From: Sulfurimonas sp.
GTDB lineage: Bacteria; Campylobacterota; Campylobacteria; Campylobacterales; Sulfurimonadaceae
Direction of reading: 5' to 3'
Length of the DNA stretch: 37,509 nucleotides
Assembly (NCBI GenBank): GCA_027063505.1
Contig: JAMORO010000026.1
Span: forward strand, 1 to 37,509
Notes under the pieces: generated by a model
Told to the model about the DNA's origin: nothing
Databases searched by the model: none
The model's input: only the letters and a program-made list of their open reading frames with translations
In this document: in pieces, positions 1-8,983 of the stretch
Layout of the letters: each line of letters opens with the position of its first letter
How positions within the stretch are numbered: position 1 is the stretch's first letter
Made by a program: the position numbers and the translations under genes

Positions 1-1417
1 GAACAAGCTGCTTAATAACAGCATAACCATGCTTGAGTGCTTTCTTACAGCTCTCATCCGCACAACTCTCCCATGTTAAAACGCTATCTTCAAAAGATAT
101 GTATGTGATGTTGTTTGTAAAACACTCACCGAGTTCATAGTTTCTATCTTTGATTTTTGCAACAAGTTCACCAAAAGTTTTTAGATGTGGATCTATAGGT
201 GTTGGTATGACAGTGTCTACTAATGGTTCTGGGTCAGCTTGTATTGGTGTAATAACTTCTACTTTTTCTACCATCTCCGGTGTCGCTGTCTGAATCTTAA
301 TGGTTGGTGCTTTTGTCTCTTGTGTTGGAAGAGTGAGCTCAGGACGCTCTACATCTTTTTGAAAAGACTCTATCATCTGGTCTATCTCACGAATACGAAG
401 CGCTTCTACCATTTTAAAGAAGATAAGTGAGAGGACAAAACTACCATCAGCATTTATACTAAAGAGGTATTTTGAGTCACTTAAAATTCTAAAAAATCTA
501 TCTAAAACTAGTGTTGAAAAGAGGGCATCATGGTTATACATTTTCTCTTTAAGGTAGGCGATAAGTTCATCAACAACCATCTCCGACTCATAATCTTCAA
601 GAATCTTTGTTTTTTCTACAAGCGCTCCATAGTCTTTAGCAAAAACACTACTAAAGAGTTCATCTATAAACTTAGGATCAACAAGTCCGAGCATATCTGT
701 GACCGTTCTTACATCTACATGATTTTTTGAGTAGATAATGGCTTGGTCAAGAAGTGTTAGTGTGTCACGTAGACTTCCACTTCCACTGCGAGCTAGAATC
801 TCTAAGGCATCCGTCTCATACTCAATCCCCTCAAGCTGCAGAATATGCGCTAGATGGTCTATGATTTTGTTAGTTGCTATGCTCTTAAAACGAAAGTGCT
901 GTGTACGACTCAAAATAGTTGCAGGGAGTTTAAGCGGGTCTGTTGTTGCTAAGATAAACTTCACATACTCTGGTGGCTCTTCTAGAGTTTTAAGCAGGGC
1001 ATTAAATGCCTCTTTTGTAAGCATATGTACTTCATCGATGATAAATATTTTGTATCTTGCAACTGCTGGTTTATATTTTGTCTGCTCAACTAAATCACGA
1101 ATGTCATCTATCTTGCGACTAGAAGCACCATCCATCTCGATGATATCCATATGGCGACCCTCTATTGCCATCGTACAGTTAGAACAGACACCACAAGGGT
1201 GATGACTCATTCCCTCTTCACAGATAAGAGCCTTTGCAAAGATACGAGCAGTAGAAGTTTTACCACTTCCACGGAGCCCAGAGAAGAGGTAAGCATGAGA
1301 GAGTCTATTGGAGTCAAGAGCAAGGGATAGTGTCTGTGCTATGGTCTCTTGACCAATGAGTTCATCAAAGTTTGATGGACGGTATTTTCTCGCTAGTACT
1401 TCAGATGCTTCTTTCAA
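1..1417 (-). CDS. dnaX: DNA polymerase III subunit gamma/tau (3' end outside window)
   Basis: Clamp-loader ATPase that loads the beta clamp at the replication fork. About 472 residues are visible; the C-terminus is cut by the window edge. Translating from a TTG at 1417 gives KYRPSNFDELIGQE, a Walker A motif (GLRGSGKTS), a four-cysteine zinc module (CEEG...PCGVCSNC), Walker B (IIDEVHML), LLKTLEEPPEYVKF and the sensor region SRTQHF, all in the normal DnaX order. No ATG fits upstream, and the TTG is preceded by GGGAG with a 6-nt spacer, so TTG is the likely start. After the AAA+ and collar domains comes a threonine/proline-rich linker, then a small C-terminal domain. It follows murD on the same strand after 57 nt but has its own extended -10. 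I saw no convincing slippery heptamer for a separate gamma form. Confidence 0.95.
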   Translation of the reverse strand, partial: MKEASEVLARKYRPSNFDELIGQETIAQTLSLALDSNRLSHAYLFSGLRGSGKTSTARIFAKALICEEGMSHHPCGVCSNCTMAIEGRHMDIIEMDGASSRKIDDIRDLVEQTKYKPAVARYKIFIIDEVHMLTKEAFNALLKTLEEPPEYVKFILATTDPLKLPATILSRTQHFRFKSIATNKIIDHLAHILQLEGIEYETDALEILARSGSGSLRDTLTLLDQAIIYSKNHVDVRTVTDMLGLVDPKFIDELFSSVFAKDYGALVEKTKILEDYESEMVVDELIAYLKEKMYNHDALFSTLVLDRFFRILSDSKYLFSINADGSFVLSLIFFKMVEALRIREIDQMIESFQKDVERPELTLPTQETKAPTIKIQTATPEMVEKVEVITPIQADPEPLVDTVIPTPIDPHLKTFGELVAKIKDRNYELGECFTNNITYISFEDSVLTWESCADESCKKALKHGYAVIKQLV

Positions 1418-1441
1418 AATGGACTCCCTTTATGAAAAGAG

Positions 1442-1450
1442 ATTTTAGCA
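1442..1450 (-). promoter_or_regulatory. Extended -10 promoter for dnaX
   Basis: The minus strand reads TGC-TAAAAT, placing the transcript start near 1435 and giving a leader of about 18 nt that includes the GGGAG ribosome binding site. No -35 is evident, as is usual for the housekeeping sigma factor of this phylum. Confidence 0.55.
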
Positions 1451-1467
1451 TTTATAGAATTAAAAGA

Positions 1468-1492
1468 ACTATAACTAAAGATCTTTTATAGT
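1468..1492 (-). terminator. Possible terminator hairpin at the end of murD
   Basis: Outer arms ACTATA/TATAGT enclose an AAAGATCTTT palindrome, with a 3-nt bulge. On the minus strand the hairpin spans the murD stop codon and is followed by a T-rich stretch (TTCTTTTAATT). The stem is AT-rich and imperfect, so this is a moderate call. Confidence 0.4.
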
Positions 1493-2677
1493 AGATTTAA
1501 AAAGATCCCCTCGTGCAGCATAGGAGCTAAATTCATCGAGACTTGAAGCAGCAGGAGAGAGGAGGGCTACTTCATCTTTTTTAAGATTTATATTTATCTC
1601 CTCTATCGCACTGATGAGATTTTTACAGAGTGTTAGGGGAATTTTATACTCTAAAGAGAGCTTTTTTAGTCTCTCTTTGTTTGAGCCTATAGCATAGATA
1701 TGAAGCTTTTTTTCTTGTAAAAATTCAAAGAGTTCATGGAGGTCAACACCCTTGTCATCTCCACCAAGTATTAGGTGTATAAAACTCTCCTCATAGCGTT
1801 TAATCGCAGCTATAGTAGCATCTAAGTTTGTTGCTTTGGTATCATTTACCCAGAGTCTCTCTTTAGTATCTCTACACTCCTCTTGACGATGAGGATCGAG
1901 AACAAAAGAGTTCATTGTTGCATACTCTATGCGGTTAAAAAGTATCTTATCTACTGCCATGGCAAGGAGTGCATCAGCTAAGAAAGCACCTTTAAAGGCT
2001 ACTCTACTTGCATCTATATCAAACCTCTGTGCTAGGTCAGTTTCATCTTTATAGGTAATTACTTTTGCTCTTGTAAAGCTCTCTTTATAGGCCTCAGGAA
2101 TGATAACAGTATCTACACTTCGCATCATACTTAAGGGTTTTAGCTTATCTGCAATATACTCTTGCATACTTCCATGCCAAGAGAGATGGTCAGGGCTTAG
2201 AGGCAGTAGTACATAGATATTTGGGGCAGCTTTTGTAGTGTAGTGCATAGTAAAAGAGCTAGTCTCTAAAATCCAGATAGGGGCTTTTTGGTCAAGTTCT
2301 GCAAGTGGAGTACCGATATTTCCACCTGCTAGAGAGCCTTTATCTGCTAGGAGGTGTTGCATCATCTGTGTTGTAGTTGTTTTTCCATTTGTACCACTTA
2401 TCCAGATTTTCAGATTTTTTACATCTGCAAAATAGTCATACTCACTGATGAGGTTTTCTGCTTTTTTGATAAGAGGATTTGAGGGTGGAATACCTGGACT
2501 TGTTATCTCTAAGTCAGAGTGCTTAGGGTTAAACTCACTTGATGGTCGAACAAAAGAGTCTGATATACCAGGATAGGGCTCTTTACAGTTGTCATCATAA
2601 AAGACAGCGTTTTGTATATGATTTGCGAGTGGTTTTGTTGTATTTCCATACCCAAAGATAGAGACTCTTTTAGACAT
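1475..2677 (-). CDS. murD: UDP-N-acetylmuramoylalanine--D-glutamate ligase
   Basis: Cytoplasmic Mur ligase that adds D-glutamate to UDP-MurNAc-L-Ala using ATP. The 400 residues include an N-terminal UDP-binding region (SIFGYGNTTKP), the ATP-binding motif GTNGKTTTT at about residues 94-102, a central PLSPDHLSWHGS segment, a DTKATNLDA segment matching the family's N-DSKATN motif, and the C-terminal LLSPAASSLDEFSSY signature. It is shorter than the E. coli enzyme (about 438), mainly at the N-terminus, but all key motifs remain. The ATG start lies inside the end of murI (8-bp overlap). MurI makes the D-glutamate that MurD uses, so the overlap couples supplier and consumer. Confidence 0.95.
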   Translation of the reverse strand: MSKRVSIFGYGNTTKPLANHIQNAVFYDDNCKEPYPGISDSFVRPSSEFNPKHSDLEITSPGIPPSNPLIKKAENLISEYDYFADVKNLKIWISGTNGKTTTTQMMQHLLADKGSLAGGNIGTPLAELDQKAPIWILETSSFTMHYTTKAAPNIYVLLPLSPDHLSWHGSMQEYIADKLKPLSMMRSVDTVIIPEAYKESFTRAKVITYKDETDLAQRFDIDASRVAFKGAFLADALLAMAVDKILFNRIEYATMNSFVLDPHRQEECRDTKERLWVNDTKATNLDATIAAIKRYEESFIHLILGGDDKGVDLHELFEFLQEKKLHIYAIGSNKERLKKLSLEYKIPLTLCKNLISAIEEININLKKDEVALLSPAASSLDEFSSYAARGDLFKSTIKDL

Positions 2678-3413
2678 CTAGCCACTCCTGTGCAATTTTT
2701 CTGAGTGCTTCAGGGTTTTCTGAAGCAAAAAACTTGAGTTTTGGTTTTGCATAGCGTTTATAAAAGTCAAAACGATGCTCGAGGAGTTCTACTATAGCAT
2801 CTCCTGAGTGGATAAGTTTTGTACTCTCTCCGAAGTAGGAGGCGATGGCATCTGTGATAAGAGGAAAGTGTGTACAGCCAAGGATAACAGCATTTGGAGT
2901 CTTTAGCTCTTTAAAGTAGTGCTCAAGTGTAGCCTCTAAAATCTTTCCAGTAAAAAGAGTCTCTTCAACAAGTGGTACAAAAAGAGGAGTTGCTTTTGCT
3001 GTAAGTTGTGTAAACGCCATTGCACTCAGTCCATTCTCATAGGCTTTAGAGTTTATAGTAGCATTTGTACCTATGATGAGAATATTTGCCTCTTTATCTT
3101 TAATGGCGTTTGATGTGGCGAGAACACCCGCTTCAACAACACCTATAACAGGACAACTCGCAGACTCTTGCATTTCACTTAGAGCATAAGCACTTACAGT
3201 ATTACAAGCAACTATGATCAAATCGAGCTTAAAATTTTTGAAAAACTCAACTGCTTCAATAGCATAACGGATAATGGTATTTTTATCTTTACTACCATAA
3301 GGAACACGAGCAGTATCTCCAAAGTAGATAATCTCTTCAAAAAGTTGATGTTCAAGGAGTGATTTTACAACTGTTAAACCACCTATTCCACTATCAAAAA
3401 CACCAACTTTCAT
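2670..3413 (-). CDS. murI: Glutamate racemase
   Basis: Converts L-glutamate to D-glutamate for peptidoglycan. The 247 residues have the family hallmarks: N-terminal VFDSGIGGLTV, YFGDTARVPYGS, the first catalytic cysteine in VACNT (C70) and the second in GCTHFPL (C180). The length is normal. It starts 5 nt after the rho stop codon and overlaps murD by 8 bp, so rho-murI-murD is almost certainly one transcript. Confidence 0.95.
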   Translation of the reverse strand: MKVGVFDSGIGGLTVVKSLLEHQLFEEIIYFGDTARVPYGSKDKNTIIRYAIEAVEFFKNFKLDLIIVACNTVSAYALSEMQESASCPVIGVVEAGVLATSNAIKDKEANILIIGTNATINSKAYENGLSAMAFTQLTAKATPLFVPLVEETLFTGKILEATLEHYFKELKTPNAVILGCTHFPLITDAIASYFGESTKLIHSGDAIVELLEHRFDFYKRYAKPKLKFFASENPEALRKIAQEWLDV

Positions 3414-3418
3414 TTTAC

Positions 3419-4771
3419 TTATTTATCCGTATTCATACTATCAAGAAACTCTTGATTAGTCGCTTTTTTACCCATTGTTGTGTAGACAAATTTAAGAGCT
3501 TCTATCTCATTATCTTGTTTATGAATCATTTGACGAAGGATAAATACTTTTTGTAAGTCAGCTTTGCCAATTAGTAAATCATCTTTACGAGTACCCGATT
3601 TAAGGATGTCAATAGCAGGATAAATACGACGGTCTGCGATTTTTCTATCGAGGACAACTTCCATATTACCTGTACCTTTGAACTCTTCAAAGATAACTTC
3701 ATCCATACGACTTCCAGTGTCTACAAGTGCGGTTGCAATAATAGTTAAACTTCCACCACCTTCGATGTTACGTGCAGCACCAAAGAAACGCTTAGGTTTA
3801 TGAAGAGCATTTGCGTCAACACCACCTGAGAGAACTTTACCACTTGAAGGTGTTACAGTATTGTAAGCACGAGCTAAACGTGTGATAGAGTCAAGAAGTA
3901 TAACTACATCACGACCCATTTCAACACGACGTTTTGCTTTCTCTATAACCATCTCAGCTACTTTAACATGGTTTTTTGCAGGCATATCAAAAGTAGAAGA
4001 GTAAACTTCACCTTTAACACTTCTTTCCATGTCGGTAACCTCTTCTGGACGCTCATCAACAAGGAGAACCATTAAGTCTACTTCTGCATGGTTAGCTGTT
4101 AAACCGTGAGCTATCTCTTTAAGAAGTTCAGTTTTACCAGAACGAGGAGGTGCTACTATAAGACCACGTTGCCCTTTTCCTATAGGTGAGAAAAGGTCAA
4201 GCATACGACCAGTTAAACCTTTTTCTCTGTACTCTAGTTTAAATCTCTCTTCAGGGTAAAGAGGCACTAGATTCTCAAAAAGTGGACGTTTCTTAGACTC
4301 TTCTGGTGGTAGACCATTTACCGCCTCTATCTTTATAAGTGCATAGTAACGCTCTTGATCTTTTGGAGGACGAACCTGACCAGTTACAACGTCACCATTA
4401 CGAAGTGCAAAACGTTTGATCTGAGTGTTTGAAACATAGGCATCATTTACAGACTCATTAAAAGATTTGTCGATAGAACGGATAAATCCATAACCATCTT
4501 GCATGATTTCTAAGATACCACTAAAGAGAACAAAGCCACCCTGTTCAGTTTGAGCTTTTAAAATCTCAAAGATAACATCTTGGCGTTTAAGCTCTTGTGG
4601 ATGCTCAACTTTTAGCTCATCAGCAATTGCGATTAACTCTTCAATACTTTTAGTACGCAGTTCATCAACACTTGTACCCTTTGCTGGTGCATGTGTTCTT
4701 TTTGAGTTGTTATTACGGTTGTTCTTTGGTTTTTGGTTATTACGAGGTTGTTGTGAAGAATTTTCACTCAT
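3419..4771 (-). CDS. rho: Transcription termination factor Rho
   Basis: Hexameric RNA-dependent ATPase that ends transcription. The 450 residues begin with a low-complexity Asn/Gln/Lys-rich tail (about residues 1-33), followed by the Rho N-domain, a cold-shock-like RNA-binding domain with DGYGFIRS (about 92-99), Walker A APPRSGKT (about 207-214), Walker [16 protein letters not shown], and the Q- and R-loop region ([25 protein letters not shown] shortened here to its key parts, then [12 protein letters not shown]). It is longer than E. coli Rho (419) because of the basic Asn-rich extension. It is the first gene of rho-murI-murD and has a TTGACA/TAAAAT promoter and an unusual C-rich leader. Confidence 0.97.
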   Translation of the reverse strand: MSENSSQQPRNNQKPKNNRNNNSKRTHAPAKGTSVDELRTKSIEELIAIADELKVEHPQELKRQDVIFEILKAQTEQGGFVLFSGILEIMQDGYGFIRSIDKSFNESVNDAYVSNTQIKRFALRNGDVVTGQVRPPKDQERYYALIKIEAVNGLPPEESKKRPLFENLVPLYPEERFKLEYREKGLTGRMLDLFSPIGKGQRGLIVAPPRSGKTELLKEIAHGLTANHAEVDLMVLLVDERPEEVTDMERSVKGEVYSSTFDMPAKNHVKVAEMVIEKAKRRVEMGRDVVILLDSITRLARAYNTVTPSSGKVLSGGVDANALHKPKRFFGAARNIEGGGSLTIIATALVDTGSRMDEVIFEEFKGTGNMEVVLDRKIADRRIYPAIDILKSGTRKDDLLIGKADLQKVFILRQMIHKQDNEIEALKFVYTTMGKKATNQEFLDSMNTDK

Positions 4772-4784
4772 ATAAATGTCTGCC

Positions 4785-4827
4785 TTAATTTTGTGATTTT
4801 GTTAATGAGGGGAGATTTGTTAAGATA
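4785..4827 (-). promoter_or_regulatory. G-free, C-rich leader of rho (rut-like)
   Basis: The minus-strand RNA across these 43 nt contains 11 C and no G, including a CCCC run, and looks unstructured. It lies between the predicted transcript start (near 4846) and the rho ATG. C-rich, G-poor, unstructured RNA is what Rho loads onto, so this could mediate autoregulation, as is known for rho leaders elsewhere. The functional reading is inference. Confidence 0.4.
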
Positions 4828-4852
4828 CCTTGCATATCTTTTTAGTTGTGTA

Positions 4853-4882
4853 ATTTTACACTAACTAAACGTGCAATGTCAA
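4853..4882 (-). promoter_or_regulatory. Sigma-70 type promoter for rho
   Basis: On the minus strand TTGACA (4882-4877) is followed by an 18-nt spacer and TAAAAT (4858-4853), with TG just before the -10. It is the only clear consensus -35 I found in the window. The -10 sits in a near-perfect inverted repeat (GTGTAA/TTACAC). Confidence 0.6.
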
Positions 4883-4886
4883 GTTT

Positions 4887-6449
4887 TTACTGTTTTAGCT
4901 TCGTGTTTTGTATCTTTTTATAAAAATAGTTTGTCATACTTCCTAAATACATCAATATATAAAACATATCATAGAGGATAAAAAGAGTACCAACAATAAC
5001 GAGTGAATTGAAAAATACATCTAAAACATAGAGCCATAAGAGAGGTCCAAAGTGAGTATAGAGAATATATACTTGGTCAATGCTAAAGAGGATAAGTATG
5101 AAAATTCCTAAACGCATATAAGCAAATCCAAGGCCAATTAAAAGAAAAAAACCAAACATTATGATTGCACGTATACTTAGAGATATATTCTCCTCTGTGA
5201 ATGGTGAGAGTACACCAAAAAGAAGATCATCTTTTGTATCTATCCAAGCTTTTAATGGGTCTATATTATAATTGTTGAGTATATGTATAACTCCATCAAG
5301 GTAGTTGTTTGCATAACTAACGATAGCTAAGGAGTGCTCATCTGTTACAAAGAGGTAGAGGGTAAAACTCATAATAATATAAAGTTCTTGTTTTGAAAAG
5401 TATTTAATGGCATTAATAACGATAAAAATAACACCTAAACTAATGAAGATACTCTTGTTAAAAGTAAAGTTATTCTCACTGAGTGTAAAGAAAACTATAT
5501 TTGCGATAACAAGTATAGTTGTAGGAAGAAAAATTTTCATACTCAGTTGGGAATACTTACTCTCTAACTCTTGTGAGTTGATGATATGTAGTCCCGTTTC
5601 AAAAAATGATGAGAATATAAAAGGTATTAGTAGAAATGAAAGAAGTAAAAAGAGAGGTTCAAAAAGAGTTTTTTCAGTAAATACACTGTTACCTATAAAA
5701 AGATAAAGAAGTTCTAAGAGAATAAAAATCATAATAGTTATGGTAGCAAATGCTAATTTTCTATAGGCATGATCTCCTTCATAAATATACTTTGAAATAC
5801 TCAAGAGTAGGTTTTCAAAAGAGAGTGTTACAAAGAAAATAAGTGTTGTTATAAAAGCATAACTCGCAATTGGTAGATTACTTTTAATAGCTATATAGTA
5901 TTTTAAAGTATTGACTATAACGAGACTGGCAATCATCATAAGACTAAAAAATCGAAGAGTGCTACTCATCTCATCTCGTTTATTCACACAGATGATCATA
6001 ATTCTAAAGAGTATTACCGCCATAAAAAACCAGTTAATAAGTTCGAGATAGAAAATAAAATCTTCACTCAGTGTAAAAAAGCTAAAAGGGTCAGTGATAA
6101 AGGAGCGAATAATCTCTGCGGGGGCAGCAGAGAGCTCATAAATACTTAAAAAATAGATAAAGAGTGAAGCTCCTGCAATGTAAAAAGGAGTACCATAAAT
6201 ACCTAAAGGAAGGCCTACCATAGCAAATAGGAGTAAAAATACAGAGATGAATATCATAAAAATAATATCACCACTTGTAGAGTATAGTGCAAGAAGAAAC
6301 TCTCCAACATTACTCTCAACATGGAGTGTCGTACCCATAATGATTAGAAAACTAATCATGGTCAGGATCATGATGATATCACTAACCATATAGAGTGCTT
6401 TAGAGTTTCTTTTCTGTTTATTGATAGTATCAATAGTTGAGTAGTGCAA
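4887..6449 (-). CDS. Polytopic inner-membrane protein, unknown function
   Basis: I do not recognise this family. The 520 residues carry about 13 predicted membrane spans, roughly at 19-39, 61-83, 86-103, 131-154, 166-188, 195-218, 231-252, 263-283, 305-323, 333-350, 357-369, 427-445 and 447-498 (the last probably two). The longest soluble loop is about 370-425. There is no signal peptide and no obvious transporter signature, and the C-terminus is basic ([10 protein letters not shown]). The start codon comes 3 nt after the stop of the receptor-like gene at 6453-7505, so the two are co-transcribed and probably act together. It is rich in Ile, Phe and Leu, like many AT-rich-genome membrane proteins. 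Confidence 0.8.
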   Translation of the reverse strand: MHYSTIDTINKQKRNSKALYMVSDIIMILTMISFLIIMGTTLHVESNVGEFLLALYSTSGDIIFMIFISVFLLLFAMVGLPLGIYGTPFYIAGASLFIYFLSIYELSAAPAEIIRSFITDPFSFFTLSEDFIFYLELINWFFMAVILFRIMIICVNKRDEMSSTLRFFSLMMIASLVIVNTLKYYIAIKSNLPIASYAFITTLIFFVTLSFENLLLSISKYIYEGDHAYRKLAFATITIMIFILLELLYLFIGNSVFTEKTLFEPLFLLLSFLLIPFIFSSFFETGLHIINSQELESKYSQLSMKIFLPTTILVIANIVFFTLSENNFTFNKSIFISLGVIFIVINAIKYFSKQELYIIMSFTLYLFVTDEHSLAIVSYANNYLDGVIHILNNYNIDPLKAWIDTKDDLLFGVLSPFTEENISLSIRAIIMFGFFLLIGLGFAYMRLGIFILILFSIDQVYILYTHFGPLLWLYVLDVFFNSLVIVGTLFILYDMFYILMYLGSMTNYFYKKIQNTKLKQ

Positions 6450-6452
6450 GTC

Positions 6453-7505
6453 TTATCCTTTGAGGCTACTAATACTATCGACAACTGCTGAAATATCAAC
6501 TTTTGCTTGGGTAAGTGTTTTCTGTGTTCTCTCTGCTAGTTTACGGACTTCATCTGCAACTACTGCAAAACCACGACCATGCTCTCCTGCCCTAGCTGCT
6601 TCTATGGCTGCATTGAGGGCGAGAAGGTTTGTCTGTTCGGCTATATCGGAGATGGTATCTAAAACACTAAAAATATCTTGACTCTGATTTTTAAGATGTT
6701 TCAAGTTTTCCTCAAACTCAAAATTTGAACTCCCTTTAGAAGTTTCATGTTTTGCGAGTTCATTTTTAAGGCTGCTAACATACTCACTGAGATGCTGTGT
6801 TTCTACTTTTTGTTCTTCTAAAAGTTTTTCATGTTGGGACTCTAATAGTGTAAGCTTTTGAGAGAGTTCTTGTTTTTGGGTGCTTAACTCTCTGTTTTTA
6901 CTACTTAATGAACTGTTTTTATATTTTAACTCATCTGAATTATTACTGTTTTTTGCTTGAGCTAACTGCTGTTGCAGTAGGCTAATATCCTCTTGTAAAG
7001 ACGCCTCTCTTGATTTATCTATAATCGGATTTATTTTAAGTATCTCTCTCTTATTAAAAAGTAACCATCCTATAAAAATGCCTACTAGGAGAGCTCCCAG
7101 TGCTACAAAACTAAGGAGTATGAGAGAGGTCTCTCTCTTTACAACAGTCACTATCTTATCTTTATAGATGATTTTATCTCTATATAAAGTCTTTGGTTTT
7201 GATTGGATACCACTCTCTGTTATATGACTTAACGAGAGATAAAGCTCTTTTATTTTTGCTAGTTCTGGAGTCTGTGGCAGTCTATTGAGTAGTGTAAGTG
7301 TCTTTTTTTCGAGAGCATTAGTATTTTTATTCTCTAAAATATAGTTATGGGTTGTGACTACGAGAAAGTACAGAGCTGTTTTATCTTCAGTTGTCAGAGT
7401 TCTTGTTATCGCATCTATCTCAGAGTTTAACTTTGAGTAATGAGTGCTAAGTTTAGAGGCTAATAGGGTAGATAATAGGAGTAAAAGTGTTAAAAATATT
7501 TTCAT
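6453..7505 (-). CDS. Membrane protein with truncated chemoreceptor (MCP) signalling hairpin
   Basis: The 350 residues have an N-terminal signal peptide or membrane helix (1-17), an extracytoplasmic helical part to about 120 with a [11 protein letters not shown] segment, a membrane span (about 127-150), a long coiled coil (about 165-265) and a classic MCP tip: [18 protein letters not shown], then [21 protein letters not shown] (about 290-328). The protein stops at residue 350, roughly 40 residues past the turn, so the returning helix is mostly missing and no HAMP domain is visible. The next gene starts 3 nt later, so no frameshifted remainder follows. The tip should still be able to contact CheA/CheW; methylation-dependent adaptation looks impossible on the missing arm. 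Its start lacks a ribosome binding site. Confidence 0.85.
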   Translation of the reverse strand: MKIFLTLLLLLSTLLASKLSTHYSKLNSEIDAITRTLTTEDKTALYFLVVTTHNYILENKNTNALEKKTLTLLNRLPQTPELAKIKELYLSLSHITESGIQSKPKTLYRDKIIYKDKIVTVVKRETSLILLSFVALGALLVGIFIGWLLFNKREILKINPIIDKSREASLQEDISLLQQQLAQAKNSNNSDELKYKNSSLSSKNRELSTQKQELSQKLTLLESQHEKLLEEQKVETQHLSEYVSSLKNELAKHETSKGSSNFEFEENLKHLKNQSQDIFSVLDTISDIAEQTNLLALNAAIEAARAGEHGRGFAVVADEVRKLAERTQKTLTQAKVDISAVVDSISSLKG

Positions 7506-7511
7506 AGCGGT

Positions 7512-7520
7512 ATATTAGCA
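7512..7520 (-). promoter_or_regulatory. Extended -10, 6 nt upstream of the start (leaderless candidate)
   Basis: The minus strand reads TGC-TAATAT, then ACCGCT, then the ATG at 7505. A start site about 7 nt after the -10 would fall on the ATG itself. No Shine-Dalgarno sequence is present. Confidence 0.5.
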
Positions 7521-7521
7521 A

Positions 7522-7541
7522 AAATTATGCCAAATTATGCC
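7522..7541. repeat. Tandem 10-bp direct repeat in promoter region
   Basis: AAATTATGCC occurs twice head to tail (7522-7531 and 7532-7541), followed by a partial third AAAT. It lies just upstream of the extended -10 of the receptor-like gene. A 10-bp period puts the units on one face of the helix. On the minus strand each unit also contains a -10-like CATAAT. Confidence 0.75.
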
Positions 7542-7556
7542 AAATATACAAATAGT

Positions 7557-8108
7557 TTATGCATATAAATCTTTACCGAAATTATCAAATTCTTGAAGAG
7601 TTCTCTCTAAAAGTTTTTGAGTCTCTTTCATTATTTTATCCATCAGCTCTTGTGCAGATAACTGTTTTGGTGGTTCAAACTGGGCGATTGCTTGATCAAA
7701 CATTGCAACAATGTTTGTTTTTATGTTGTTTACACTCTCTGTATCTCGTTCACGGTTTGGATCAAAGATACCGGCGATCTCTTTGGCTAACTGTGTGACA
7801 GGAGATCTTGGAGCATCTTCACTTAACTCTTGTAAAAAGTCATCTATAAAGGGTTGGGCTGTTTTCATAAAAGCATCTATCTCTTTTTGATCCTGTGCAT
7901 CTATGCCGTTGCTTTTGATAGAAAACTGAAATGACTGCATAGAGCTAAAACTCATCGATGTACTTGAGCCATTCTCATTTTGCGAATGTCTGAGTGATGA
8001 AGAGCGCTCATTTGAGAAGTCCATTTTAATGATATCTCCACTAGAAGTTCTCATCGCGATATTTAAGTCATGGGCACGGTAGGTATCTAATCCATATGAT
8101 GTGTTCAT
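7557..8108 (-). CDS. Hypothetical protein, serine-rich N-terminal part
   Basis: Not recognised. The 183 residues have no signal peptide or membrane span. Residues about 32-65 are low in complexity and rich in Ser, Asn and Gln; the rest is predicted helical and acidic, with an FDPNRERDTESVNNIKTNIV segment and a helical end (MDKIMKETQKLLERTLQEFDNFGKDL). It looks like a soluble cytoplasmic protein. The ATG has a good AAGGAG site (8120-8115). It is divergent from surE and separated by 51 nt from the receptor-like gene, which has its own promoter, so it is probably a single-gene unit. Confidence 0.75.
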   Translation of the reverse strand: MNTSYGLDTYRAHDLNIAMRTSSGDIIKMDFSNERSSSLRHSQNENGSSTSMSFSSMQSFQFSIKSNGIDAQDQKEIDAFMKTAQPFIDDFLQELSEDAPRSPVTQLAKEIAGIFDPNRERDTESVNNIKTNIVAMFDQAIAQFEPPKQLSAQELMDKIMKETQKLLERTLQEFDNFGKDLYA

Positions 8109-8130
8109 AAGAAGCTCCTTGTTATTATAA

Positions 8131-8139
8131 AATATAATA
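8131..8139 (-). promoter_or_regulatory. Candidate -10 for the 183-residue hypothetical gene
   Basis: Minus-strand TATTAT (8139-8134) with overlapping TATATT would start a leader of about 19 nt that includes AAGGAG. A better-looking TATAAT at 8129-8124 would start the RNA inside the ribosome binding site, so I favour the upstream one. No clear -35. Confidence 0.35.
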
Positions 8140-8184
8140 TCGGTAAGAAAAGTAAACAGTTAATCGTAATTTATCTAATTTCGC

Positions 8185-8190
8185 TAAAAT
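8185..8190 (+). promoter_or_regulatory. -10 element 6 nt upstream of surE (leaderless candidate)
   Basis: TAAAAT is followed by ATCTTT and then the surE ATG at 8197. There is no Shine-Dalgarno sequence. The bases before the hexamer are CGC instead of the usual TGC. Confidence 0.45.
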
Positions 8191-8196
8191 ATCTTT

Positions 8197-8982
8197 ATGA
8201 ATAAAAAGTATAAAATTTTAGTAACAAACGATGATGGATATGAAGCAAAAGGTATTCTCTCTCTTGTCTCTGCATTAAGAGAGTTAAAAGATGTAGAAGT
8301 AATTGTAGTAGCTCCTGCGAGCGAGAAGTCTGCCTGTGGGCACTCTTTGACACTTGTGAGACCTCTGCGTTTTGTAAGTGTTGGCGATGACTTTTATAAA
8401 CTTGAAGATGGAACACCTACAGACTGTGTGTATCTCTCTTTAAGTGCTATCTATGGGGATGAAAAGCCTGATTTACTTGTGAGTGGAATTAACCGAGGCT
8501 CAAATATGGGTGAAGATATAACCTACTCTGGAACTGCTGCTGGAGCGATGGAAGGAGTTTTACATAATATTCCCTCTATAGCTATAAGTCAAGTGATGGA
8601 TTTTACAAACCCAGATGGTGATTTTAGATTGGCACAGAAAACTATAAAAGAGGTAGTGACAAAGATACGAGAGGGTGTATTTCCTCTTCCTCAGAGAGAG
8701 TTTATAAATATCAATATTCCCCCTGAAAAAGAGGAAGCGGAGATAAAAGTAACCTATGCAGGATACAGACACTATGCGAATGATTCACATCTTCATAGAA
8801 ATCCAAGAGGAGAAGAGTACTACTGGTTAGGGCTACATCCATTAGATTTCTCTAAACGAGAGGGTGTAAAAGGGATGAGTGATTATGAAGCTATAGAGGC
8901 TGGGTATATCTCTATGACTCCTATTATGCTCGATATGAGTGCTTATAAATCTATGAACTCTTTAGAAGAGTGGTGTAAGTAG
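8197..8982 (+). CDS. surE: 5'/3'-nucleotidase SurE
   Basis: Metal-dependent nucleoside monophosphate phosphatase of the SurE family. The 261 residues start MNKKYKILVTNDDGYEAKG with the metal-binding DD pair at residues 12-13, followed by VVAPASEKSACGHSLT, GTPTDCVYLS and SGINRGSNMGEDITYSGTAAGA, all diagnostic; length is normal. It heads a compact plus-strand unit with the E1-like enzyme starting 1 nt after its stop codon. The ATG is not preceded by a ribosome binding site; a -10-like hexamer sits 6 nt upstream. Confidence 0.95.
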   Translation: MNKKYKILVTNDDGYEAKGILSLVSALRELKDVEVIVVAPASEKSACGHSLTLVRPLRFVSVGDDFYKLEDGTPTDCVYLSLSAIYGDEKPDLLVSGINRGSNMGEDITYSGTAAGAMEGVLHNIPSIAISQVMDFTNPDGDFRLAQKTIKEVVTKIREGVFPLPQREFININIPPEKEEAEIKVTYAGYRHYANDSHLHRNPRGEEYYWLGLHPLDFSKREGVKGMSDYEAIEAGYISMTPIMLDMSAYKSMNSLEEWCK

Positions 8983-8983
8983 T

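Noticed and set aside
1..500. Programmed frameshift in dnaX to make a short gamma subunit
   Set aside because: I looked for an A-rich slippery heptamer with a following stem in the linker and found only CAAAAAG out of the needed phase, so it is not supported.
738..1202. 154-codon open frame on the plus strand
   Set aside because: It lies entirely antisense to the conserved dnaX ATPase domain and its protein is low in complexity (Ser/Arg/Leu-rich) with no ribosome site.
5407..5706. 99-codon plus-strand frame
   Set aside because: Antisense to the polytopic membrane protein; Lys/Ile-rich shadow without supporting signals.
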